From Ampullaceana balthica (taxonomy: Eukaryota > Mollusca > Gastropoda > Lymnaeidae): 64,000 nt of DNA. Of this stretch, positions 1 to 9,551 are shown piece after piece. How positions within the stretch are numbered: position 1 is the first letter of the stretch; each line of letters starts with the position of its first letter. Under the pieces are notes generated by a model. The model saw only the letters and a list, made by a program, of their open reading frames with translations, did not search any database and was not told where the DNA came from. The DNA lies in NCBI GenBank assembly GCA_944989445.1, contig CALYLW010000182.1:992501-1056500 (forward strand). Reading direction: 5' to 3'. Position numbers and translations under genes: made by a program.

Positions 1-434
1 CATTTAGGGTCCCCTGGGCCCTTTCGTTGAAAGATGTCAATTTCAAAAACCTGTTCATTTTAATTCAGTTTCCTCAAAAATATATTCCTCAACATCGTGA
101 AAAATTGAATGTGGAAAAATATATTAAACATATACAAAGAAAATACATTTAGGCCCCCGGCCCCGAAGGAATGGACATTTGAAGTTCTGTGCCCTATAGT
201 ATTTGAATATGGGCTACCAAATTTTTGTATTCAAATTTTGGTTAAGATGCATTCATTTACTCAGTAGCTAACGCATAAACTAATTTTTATATAGCTTATA
301 TAAGCAAAAGAAGACATTAATGGCCACAGGGCCCATTCAGTGCAAGATATAAAGTTCAAAACACCTGTTCATTTCAATTTGTATAATAATGGAAACATGT
401 GTCATTATTTGTCAAGATTGTTAATAACTGAATG
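1..434. repeat. Interspersed repeat family with GGGCCC(C) and 'CCCTATAGTATTT' cores
   Basis: Several partial units share GGCCCCxGCCCCxAARGAATG, 'agttcxgxgccctatagtattt', 'ggttaagatxxa' and 'cagtagctaacgc'. Related copies lie at 435-581, 4243-4620, 21540-21960, 24300-24740 and 24750-25400. The 3' part carries 'caaxxtttcatgxxgatxgg', 'aaggacatgcaxac' and an AT run. No coding capacity is visible. The class is unknown; it behaves like a non-autonomous repeat. Confidence 0.6.
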
Positions 435-581
435 GTGAATAAAATCTTAAACGTTTAAGAAATGGGAATTTTAGGGCCCCCAGCCCCAAAGAAATGACTA
501 TTAGGAGTTCAGCGCCCTATAGTATTTTACTATTGGCTATCAAGTTTTTATATACAAAGTTTGGTTAAGATCAAACAATTG
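435..581. repeat. Left 147-bp direct repeat flanking LINE A
   Basis: Matches 4243-4389 with about seven differences and no gaps. Both are part of one interrupted copy of the GGGCCCC repeat, so they look like a very long target-site duplication made when LINE A inserted. Confidence 0.65.
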
Positions 582-589
582 TAGTCCTC

Positions 590-2515
590 TTTCCTTTGGC
601 TAGCTCAGAGTAGAGGATGTCCTTTGGGATTCTGCCATCCTCCAATCTGCGAACGTGTCCCAACCATCTGAGCCGACGCTGGCGGAGAAGAGTTGTCATA
701 CTTTGTATATTTGCCCTGTTGTAGCACCTCATTGTTGGTGACATGGTCCTGCCAGGCGATTCCCAGGATGCGCCGGAGACAGCGCATGTGGAAAGCACTC
801 AATCTCCTTTCTTGCCTGGAGTATAGGGTCCAGGATTCACTGGCATAAAGGAGGGTGCTTAGCACACATGCTCGGTACACAGCAATTTTGGTTCTGATGG
901 TCAGCTTTTTGTTGTTCCAGACTCTTTTTGAGAGCCTGGCCAGAGTTGTGGAGGCCTTGCCGATCCTTATGTCTAGGTCGGAATCAAGGGACAGGTTGTT
1001 GGTGATGTTGGAGCCAAGGTACGTAAAGTGATCCACGGCCTCAAGTTGGCAACCATTGATGGTGATGTTTGGGTGGATCAGCATCCTGGGCCATCACGTT
1101 AGTCTTTTTGAGGCTGATGGTTAGGCCGAAGTCGCTGGCGGCCTTGGCAAAGCGGTCCATAGGCTTTGCAAATCTGCTTCATTGTGGGTAGCTATGGCAG
1201 CATCATCCGCAAAAAGCATGTCCCTAATGACTGTTTCACGTATCTTCCTCTTTGATTTCAGCCTGGCCAGATTGAATAGTTTGCCATCAGAACGGGTGTG
1301 TAGGTAGATCCCCTCGGTTGAGGTTCCAAAGGCGTGTCTCAACAGACAGGCAAAAAAGATGCCAAAGAGTGTCGGGGCGAGGACGCAGCCCTGTTTGACT
1401 CCGCTGAGGATATCAAATGGAGGGGAAGTTGATCCGTCATACTGCACCGTGCCTTTCATACCATCGTGGAATGACTGTATGATGTTAAGCAGTTTTTGGT
1501 GGGCAGCCAACTTTTGCCAAGACTGTAAACAGACCATCTCTGCTGACCAGGTCAAAAGCCTTTGTTAAGTCAATGAAAGCCAGATAGAGGGGCATGTGTT
1601 GCTCTCGGCACTTTTCTTGAAGTTGTCTTAGAGAAAAGATCATGTCGATTGTTGACCTTTCTGCCCGGAAGCCAGCACTGTGATTCAGGATATACTCTCT
1701 CAGCAAGTCTTTGCAGTTTCTTTAAAACAACGCGTGCAAAGATCTTACCCACGATGCTAAGGAGAGAAATGCCTCTGTAGTTGTTACAGTCGCTTCTGTC
1801 TCCTTTATTTTTATACAGGGTGATTATGTTGGCATTTCTCATATCCTCTGGTACTGCTCCATCTTCCCAGCACTGGCAGAGGAGGCCATGAAGTGTTCCA
1901 GCAATACACTACTGCCGCACTTGATGATCTCTGGTGGGATTCCGTCCTGACCGGGGGCCTATAGGTAATCGCTCAATAGCTTCTTTTAGCTCTGCCAGGG
2001 TGGGTATGTCGTCCAGTTCTGCCATGAGGGGGGGGAGGGCTTTGGATGGCATCGATGGCATCTTGGGTTACGTGGTTTTGTTGGGAGTAAAATTCTGAAT
2101 AGTGCTCCACCCATCTGTCCATCTGTTTAGACTTGTCGCGGATTATTTCTCCGGTTGAGGACTTCAGTGGGGCTATGACTTTCTTAGAAGGCCCCATGGC
2201 TTTTTTAATGCCATCATACATCCCCCTTATATTACCGGTGTCGGCCGCTAGCTGGATGCTCTGACAGAGTTGGAGCCAGTAGTCGTTTGCGCATTGCCTA
2301 GCTAGTCTCTGAACATTGCTCCTGGCTAATCTGTACGCCTGCAATGTCTGTGAGTTTGGGGAGTGCTTGTATTTTTGGTGGGCACTTCTTCTTTCTTCTA
2401 CAGCAGGGGTGAGTGTGGCAGAGTTGGCCTCAAACCAGTCATTGTTTTTGGTCCCGTTTTTCTTTCGAAGATCTGCATGGCTGTGCTGTGGATGGTCTGT
2501 CTGAGATGCTCCCAC
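590..2515 (-). pseudogene. LINE A linker and reverse transcriptase (fragmented)
   Basis: In order: linker with NDYWLQLCQSIQ and MYDGIKKAMG; RT start with NANIITLYKNKGDRSDCNNY and RGISLL; AGFRAERSTIDMIF; FIDLTKAFDLVSRDGL; SGVKQGCVLAPTLF; FADDAAI catalytic box; FTYLGSNI; ESWTLYSRQERRL; then WLGHVRRLEDGRIPKDILYS. These are the standard palm and thumb blocks. The reading frame changes at least four times, so it is a pseudogene. Confidence 0.88.
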
Positions 2516-3400
2516 TTTTCCTTGGTGCTATTGCCTGGCAGGTCAGAGTCTAGTGAGTTGGAGAGAGCTTGTATAAACTCAGCTTTCTTGTCGGGGTGAG
2601 AAGTTTTGCTCACATCAATGCGGGGTCTGCCTACTGGTCTGGATCGGTGAGTTTTCTTGGGCAGTAATCTCAGCTTACAGCATACCAGTGAGTGATCTGT
2701 GTCGCAGTCGGCACTGTGGAAAGTTCGAGTGAGGAGAACATGTTTCAATGCAGAGCGCCTGGTAATAATTAGGTCCAGCTGGTGCCAGTGCTTAGAGCGG
2801 GGATGTCTCCAGGACACTCTGTGTTGTGGCTTTGTCTGAAAGAAAGTATTGGTGATGCAGAGATCGTGATAAGAGCATAGTTCCAGGAGTCTCTGTCCGT
2901 TTTCGTTCAGTTTTCCTGTGCCAAATCTTCCCAGACAAGAGGGCCATGAGATGTAGTCTGCACCCACCCTAGCGTTTAAAGTCGCCCAACAATATCACAT
3001 GCTCATCTTTGGGGATTGAGCTTAGCAGTGAGTCCAACTGGTTGTAGAACTCGTCCTTTGCCTGTATGGTTGCATTGAGCGTAGGAGCATATGCGCTAAT
3101 TAGGTAGGCGGGCCCTGTTGAGGTGTGTAGGCGTAGTGAGAGAAGCCGTTCAGTTCCCTGATGGCAGGGTACTACCATCCCCAAGAGGGTGTTTCGGACA
3201 GCAAATCCAACACCGTGTTCTCTGACTTCTTCCTCGCTTTTGCCTTGCCAGAAGAACGTGTAGTCCTTTTCTCGTAATGAACCAGAACCTGGCAGCCGTG
3301 TCTCTTGTAAGGTGGCTATGTCTACCTGCAGTCTTGCCAGTTCGTTGTTTATTACAGATGTTTTCCTGGCATCGCTGATATCGTTAAGGTCGTCTGACAT
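2398..3400 (-). pseudogene. LINE A endonuclease domain (frameshifted)
   Basis: An APE-type endonuclease. Seen are LQETR, an EHGVGFAVRN segment, SAYAPT, LLGDF, then after a frameshift near 2970 GKLNENGQRLLELC, then HQLDLIITRR and DTDHSLV near the end. These are the conserved blocks of the family, including the catalytic Glu, Asp and His positions. It breaks again near 2490 before the linker. Not functional as it stands. Confidence 0.85.
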
Positions 3401-3671
3401 CCCGGGTGTCAGCGTCCGTACATTCCAGGTCCCCAGCTTGAGGATTGGGGTTTTCCTTTTTTTTTATTTATATTTGTATTGTTGGTGCATGAGTTTACAG
3501 TCTACTTGTCAGGCATGTGTGCACACTGAGCCCTACGCACCCAGTAGGGCAGGCAGACTGTGGCGGGACAACACCTTATTGACTGGGGGCTGCCCAGCTT
3601 GAGGCGGGCGGTAGCTGTCCAATGAGACAAAGATATCTCTCCCACGTCGGAAGCAATCCCTGGCGCCAGCT

Positions 3672-4055
3672 CTACGCCAATTGAGCGGGTGGCTTATAAC
3701 CGGTCACTACTACTTCCCGTGTTGTGTCGACGCTGTGAGGCGAAGCTGGAGTGTCCTCTCCAGAGCACAGGCCTGGGCAGGTGGTGTGGAGAATCAGCTG
3801 TTGCCCGTGCAGCAGACTCCCTCTCTCCACGCAGCTGAGCGGTCCAAGCGAGAGGCAGAGCCAGTACATCTTGGTATCAACTACGTCGCAGGAATTGCCA
3901 GAGAGACGTTGTAAACAACGCCAGACTGCCTTCGGGATTCCGGCTCCTGATTTGTGATCGAGGTTTACTCCCCTAGCCTTTCTCGTGAGTGAGTATGGCC
4001 GCAAGGCAGCGGAGATTTGAAGTCGGAGTTTTCCTTCTCCTAGATGAGCGGCCAT
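3672..4055 (-). pseudogene. LINE A 5' region, possible remnant reading frame
   Basis: A 127-codon open frame in the GC-rich 5' part of LINE A, upstream of the endonuclease. No domain recognised. The whole stretch 3430-4242 differs in base composition from its flanks and belongs to the LINE. It may be only a chance frame in the element's 5' untranslated region. Confidence 0.3.
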
Positions 4056-4242
4056 CTAAAGCTGACGAGCCTCATCTGCCCGAAGCAACTGGTTTTGAGG
4101 CGCCAGTGGTCCGCCTTACACCCCTTCTCCTGTTAGTTGGGAACACGCTTCGCCGGACTTGTTTGAAAAGCCACACGTGAAGGCCAGGAGCTGGATTTGG
4201 CTGCCAGAGGCGATTAGAGTCGCAGGCCATTGGAACATTTTC

Positions 4243-4389
4243 GTGAATAAAATCTTAAACGTTTAAGAAATTGGAATTTTTGGGCCCCCAGCCCCAAAGA
4301 AATGACTATTAGGAGTTCAGTGCCCTATAGTATTTTAATATTGGCTATCAAGTTGTAATATACAAAGTTTGGTTAAGATCCAACAATGT
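4243..4389. repeat. Right 147-bp direct repeat flanking LINE A
   Basis: Pair of 435-581. Downstream it continues naturally into the rest of the repeat ('cagtagctagcgcttaaacta'), while the left copy continues naturally upstream, as expected when one target was split and duplicated. Confidence 0.65.
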
Positions 4390-4625
4390 ATACAGTAGCT
4401 AGCGCTTAAACTAATTTTTATATAGCTCATATACGCAAGAAATGACATTATGTGCCCCCGGTGCCCCATGAGTGTCAAACTTAGAAAAGAAAGTTGCCAG
4501 TTAACATCCCAGGTTGGTACTCAACAGTCTCCAAAAATTTCATGACGATCGGATTAATGGTTTAGTCAGCTATAAAGGACATGCACACACACACACAGAC
4601 ATACTTTGATTTATATATATATAGA
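4390..4625. repeat. Remainder of the GGGCCCC repeat interrupted by LINE A
   Basis: Continues the family past the right direct repeat, including 'catgacgatcggattaatgg', an (AC)n run and 'gatttatatatatatag' as its end. No gene. From 4626 to about 6430 I see only AT-rich DNA, nothing else recognisable. Confidence 0.5.
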
Positions 4626-6439
4626 TCATCAAAAGATGGTTTGATTATATGAAATTGCACTAAATGTTTTTTGGGATACACATGAAAGTTAAATTACACC
4701 ATATATTTAATTTTTAACATATTTTTATAGTCACTTGATGATCGCTGCTGCTCATACGTTAATATTCCATTTCTTAAAGTTACAAAACATTTTACATTGA
4801 AAGTACTCACTCTTAAAAGGATAATATTCATACAGCTGTATTAAAGAAGCTGAGGAAGCTGTAAATAATACCATAATAAATATATATGAAAAGAATAATT
4901 GCATTCCGTTTCTTATACAAATGTTGCTCTCCTAGCAAACACGTGAAATGTTTTCTGTGATTTTTTCCCCTTTTAATAATATTTAATAAATAATATAACA
5001 TTTATATAACATTTAATATATAGAATAACATTTAAATAACATTAAATAAATAAAATATTATAAATATAACGTTTAATAAATGCAAAAAATACAAAAAGAA
5101 ATCTCCTATTAATTTTATTAAATGCATTTCTTTTAAAATGAATTAAATTTTCTTGATCTATCCTATGTATTCTATGTTCGCTTAAAAATATGTGTGTTAT
5201 ATTTTTTAACTATACTTCTTAATAATCATTGTTGTAGATATTTGAGCTTAGCCTGTATTTTTTTAAAATTACATGTGTAAGCCTTTACATCTAATTTAAA
5301 ATACTATTAATGACTAGTCCAATTTGAGCTAATAGTTGTTGTTTTTAAATTCATTTTTTTACAAAGAGAAATAACAAAATAGATTCTGATTTAAAATCAA
5401 CAATGAAAAAAGTTAAGAAAGACAATATGATATACAGATCACCGTTACTAACATATAATTTAAAAATGCATTGTTTATTTTGGAAAAATTACTGCAACAA
5501 TATAATGTTTAACTAGCATATGCCCTTGTAGCACAGAGAACACCACTAAATTGAATCAAAATAACTTATTGGCTACAGAACATGTTGATTTGTAATGGAT
5601 TTGCTGTAAACGGTGAGTGTAGAATATAAAACTCTTATGTTAGGAATGTTTCGAATGCTATTACTAAACAACACAATTAATTTATTTAAATTTACAATTT
5701 AGTTGCACTTCGAAAAAATGTATTTTTTGGTTGATTTTAGTAATGTAAAAGAAAATGAATAGTTACTACCGATATTAATTTCGCGATTTTATTAATATTA
5801 CACCTTTAACAGCAAATGACTACTTACGTGTTAAAACTTCAGGAAGATTTTTGTTAACGTTATTGAAGATGTTGTCATTTCTAATTTCAGTATCTTCAAT
5901 AGCTTAATTGAAATGCAATATTTAGAATAGACAATTTAATAATATTAACATGAGACTTAATATTCATTTACACAAAACTGATTTTGTGTGTTAAACTGTC
6001 ATATCAATTAATAATATGCATTAAGTGCGGTAATTTCAACACAATAAAACTTTTGTTTAAACTTGAGAGGTAATATCACAAAGAAGAATTAGATACATTT
6101 AAAGATAGATAGTATCAATTTCTTTTCAGCACTTTGTGAAGACATCGCTTTGTAACTTTCTTCATAAATTAACTATGGAGAAATTATCTTTAGTCTGAAT
6201 ATCATTTGTAATAAATTCGTTTAAGTTGTGTGAGAGTTCATAAAAAAAACTTAAGTCTTATCCAAGAAAAAGGCCATCCATATGTAATATAAATAAACTA
6301 TTTTTTTAAATAATTATTGTTTGCAGTAAATAAAAGTGAAACACACCCGTATTGCGTGGTTGGTAATCTTCACGATCAGTGGTGCTGAAAAGAATTATAT
6401 TAAATAAAAAAATAATCGGATTAGTTATAATTAATAAAG

Positions 6440-6800
6440 GTATATATATATAAACTAGCTGATATATCCGGCTACACCCGGGCCATTATTAGGGATCCCA
6501 TTTTGTAACCCACTCATTATGACCCCGATCAATAATGGGATCCCGTTCTTGGTCAAATCCCTTTTCCCCCGCATAATTCCACATTCCTTTGAGATTACAT
6601 ACTCCATTATAATCCCGTTGTGCAATGGGACCCCATTCGTAAAGTAAATCCCTTTCCCCGTAAAATACATATGCTTCAACGGGATCACTTAGCTCAGTAT
6701 TATCCCATTGCATAAAGTGATCCCGTTTTTGATAGCATCCCTTGCCCTCATATGATTCTATACTTCATTTGAGATTTCATGCCTAATTATGATCCTGTTG
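6440..6800. repeat. Interspersed repeat with internal GGGATCCC-type subrepeats
   Basis: Starts near 'aactagctgatatatccggc' and repeats motifs like 'aatgggatcccattxxt', 'xxaatcccttxxccccxxata' and 'attatgatcccgttg' about every 60-110 bp. Open frames here exist only because of the repeat. Similar starts ('actagctgatayxtc') occur at 21226. From 6801 to 7640 nothing is recognised. Confidence 0.4.
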
Positions 6801-7639
6801 TTATAACATAAAAGCCTAGCAGTCTTTGATGTCCCATTATCCATGCGAATGCTATTTAATATAGTTCATTGGAAAAGTGTTTCCTATTGCTTGTATACAT
6901 TCCAATAGGATCCCTTTATGATTAGCGATACTATCCACAGATGATATACTTTCTCCTCTTGGAGCCATTTAATCTACTAAGAGATATGATTCAGTATGGC
7001 AGTAATTATTATAGCCTTTATGCCTAATGAAATACTAACATTTTTATTGCGCATCGATTATGGGCTCATCCTGATTTTCTTCAAGTTGTAACTTTTCAAA
7101 AAAAAACTCGATATGTAGGTATTGCGTCTATTTTTTCTTTAACTGCATCTATTTGAAATGTCATTTGTCAGCATTAAAAGGTTGGCATTAAAGTGAATGT
7201 CCGATCTCAAATTATTTTTAAAAAACATTGGAAATTTCCAAAAGTGTCATTACCAATGCAATAAAATAATTTTGCTATGCATGAGTGTACTAATGGGATT
7301 CACCTTATTTAATACCTCATACCATATCACGAACAACAAAGAAATTTGAACTGTTGTATTAACGCATGTAGTCCAGGTGCCTCATCTCTTACTGAACTTT
7401 CGACATATTCGTTCTCGTAAATGCTAAGCAATGCATTGTACATTTGACCGATTTGACCTAAACAGCTTTATATAATCCATTCGCTTTTCCACCCTTGTGT
7501 CACTGGACGTATTTTAAGGTAAGTTATCCAACGTGCCTTGAAAGGATGACTCATCTGAAAGTCGAAATAAAAGTAAAACTATTTTGACAATATTAAACAG
7601 TTGGCTGCTTTTAATGATGATTTCGCCATATTATTTATC

Positions 7640-8165
7640 ATCAGCTTCAGGAAATGGCTACAGCATGGTTTTTGTTGTTCGTCCGTCATAGTCGACATGA
7701 TTTATATAATGATAGTGGTCTTTGACTAAAAGCCACCAGAAGACACACGTGGCTGACAAAGAACATGATTTATATAATGATAGTGGTCTTTGTTCTTTGT
7801 CAGCCACGTGTGTCTTCTGGTGGCTTTTAGTCCTTTCTTGCACGAAATGCCCGTCCCCATAGATGGATGGGATACCTTCAGGAGGTATTTGAGCTCGATA
7901 CTTCCTGGTCTGGCGTCTGGAATTGGTTTTCCTCATAGTCTGCTGCACTGCTCCGTATCATAAATTGCCAAGGGGCTCGGTCGTTGGCTGCTGCCTCCCA
8001 TCCCAGGAGGCATGCACAATGTGGAAGGCCATTAGTGCGGTTTTAAACTTATCCTTGTAGCGCTTACATGGATATCTGCGGGCTCTATGGCCATCAGTAG
8101 GCTGGTCATAGAAGAGCCTATTAGGCAGCCGATGATTCGGCATGCACATAAAAAAGCACAAGGTT
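7640..8165 (-). mobile_element. LINE B 3' fragment with internal inverted duplication
   Basis: Minus-strand RT C-terminus (8161-7970: HRLPNRLFYDQPTDGHRARR, then a KRYKDKFKTAL block), then a finger-like segment with SHQKTHVADKE (about 7850-7792). The 3' end resembles the plus-strand fragment at 25031-25181 (CCACCAG-ACACACGTGGC, then GACGGACGAACAACAA). Near the 3' end a 40-bp segment is present in both orientations (7724-7763 and 7792-7832), and the sequence between them is repeated at 7697-7723. Decayed. Confidence 0.75.
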
Positions 8166-9382
8166 TGATGTCTCTAATCTTAGCTTGAACCACCACGTGT
8201 TCTTCATTCATGTTCGCCCTATTATCACATCTTTCTCACGTTTTCATGAGGCAACCTTTCAATCAGAAGTCGCATAAATAATAATAAATGCTGATATTTT
8301 CTGGTTATATCGACACATACCTTTTAACGACGTCATTTCCTTTTTACTCAATTCAGGTGTTTAATCTAAGTAATTGAGTAATAATTTAATCATATTTTAC
8401 TTTTTGACATTATATGCAATTAGGTTAATAACCTAATTTGAATGGTTTTACTCATGGATGCGAATTGTGTATGTTGTTTATTAAAAGCCCTTCTTACACT
8501 CTCCTACATGACAGGATCGCATTCAGAGAATAGCAGGCCTAGCCTTACAAACATTCCATTATCATGTTCATATACATCTCAATTGATTTCTCTAAATGCC
8601 AAGCAGCTATTGCTTCAAATTTTGATGACCCAAAATACATGTTAAAAAACAGCGTAGAATACTTAGTTTCATTTGTTTGTGAAGATTTTAAACAACCACT
8701 TGATTTCGTCCAGGAATTGTTATTTAAATGTATTTCTTAGTTTCAATGAGTTTTTATTTTTGGTTTTCATTATATATTATCAATCCCTACAACCATGTTT
8801 GCTAAATAAGGAATCAGTGAGCAGTAACCGTTGCAGAAATTTTGCAGTAGAATAAAAAACCTAAATCTTTGGCTTCAGAATACACAAACCAATATTTGTG
8901 AATTTTCTCTACATTACTATGATTTCTTGTGTAGTTGTTTGAAGTGAACTTATGTCAACTCGTATCAGTAGGGAAATCAACGCTGTACAGTTAAACCCGT
9001 TTGTGCTGTGCGCTGGTCAGAGTCTTAAAAATGTGGGTTAGTGGGGTAAATATGTCATTGGTGCCAAGATACAGGGACGCCAAATTAGGCTTAAAGCGTT
9101 ACGTTATATGGACATTTGATTACACGGAAGGGGTCAGGGCTTCAATTTTTTAAAAAATATTGTTTTCCCCAAGGCGAAAAATATCCTAGTTACACCAATG
9201 GCGCCGTAACAGGAGCGGTATAACCTCTGGTCATGAAACTCACTACGCCCCGGGTTTAAATAGCATTTATGATTTATAATTACATATTTATGATAATTAT
9301 ATTATTTAAAAAGATAATCTTGTGCAATATAATATTTAAAAAAAGGATTAGGGGCTCAGTTTAGGATTTGTTTATTACTGTT
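8166..9382. other. No gene recognised
   Basis: AT-rich DNA downstream of the receptor stop codon. Small open frames at 8442-8855 show no domain or codon signal. I see no clear repeat boundary. Confidence 0.4.
9371..9376 (-). promoter_or_regulatory. Candidate poly(A) signal of the receptor gene
   Basis: AATAAA on the minus strand, 7 bases past the stop at 9383. The 3' UTR would be very short. AATAAA also occurs by chance in AT-rich DNA, so this is only suggestive. Confidence 0.3.
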
Positions 9383-9551
9383 TTATAATCTTGTATTTAA
9401 TCTTCGCAGTTCCATAAAATGAACTTGGCGCCCTTTGATTTTTTTACTACTTGCGAGTGCACGGATTAACGGCCCTCTTTGTATGAGTACAACAATTTCC
9501 GTGAAATATTCTACGATATGTGTACTAACTTGCTGATACACCATGACTTTT
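9383..9551 (-). CDS. Receptor exon 8: cytoplasmic tail and stop
   Basis: Acceptor tatatacattttag at 9552-9553. The first base completes the Arg422 codon left in phase 2 by exon 7, and the frame stays open for 55 codons to TAA at 9383-9385. The tail holds two more tyrosines in MVYQQV (Tyr427) and IVEYFTEI (Tyr437), then a basic stretch (SSKKIKGRQ) and ELRRLNTRL. It was chosen because acceptor, phase and open length all agree. It has no duplicated partner, so it is less certain than the other exons. Confidence 0.5.

Larger units (their letters stand above)
582..4242 (-). mobile_element. LINE A (non-LTR retrotransposon), decayed, lacking its own 3' end
   Basis: A GC-richer island on the minus strand. 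It reads 5' region (4242-3430), endonuclease (3400 to about 2500), linker (about 2515-1973) and reverse transcriptase (1842 to about 590). The RT end stops just after a GH(V)RRLEDGRIPKDILYSEL-type segment and GKR. In related elements a further GRP-containing C-terminal stretch follows, so the 3' end is missing. The protein is split by several frameshifts. It resembles the RTE-like endonuclease-RT families common in molluscs and fish; the clade call is by eye. Confidence 0.85.

Noticed and set aside
6455..6713. Two overlapping open frames with repeated GIP/DP motifs
   Set aside because: They come from the GGGATCCC subrepeat; no start context or conserved domain.
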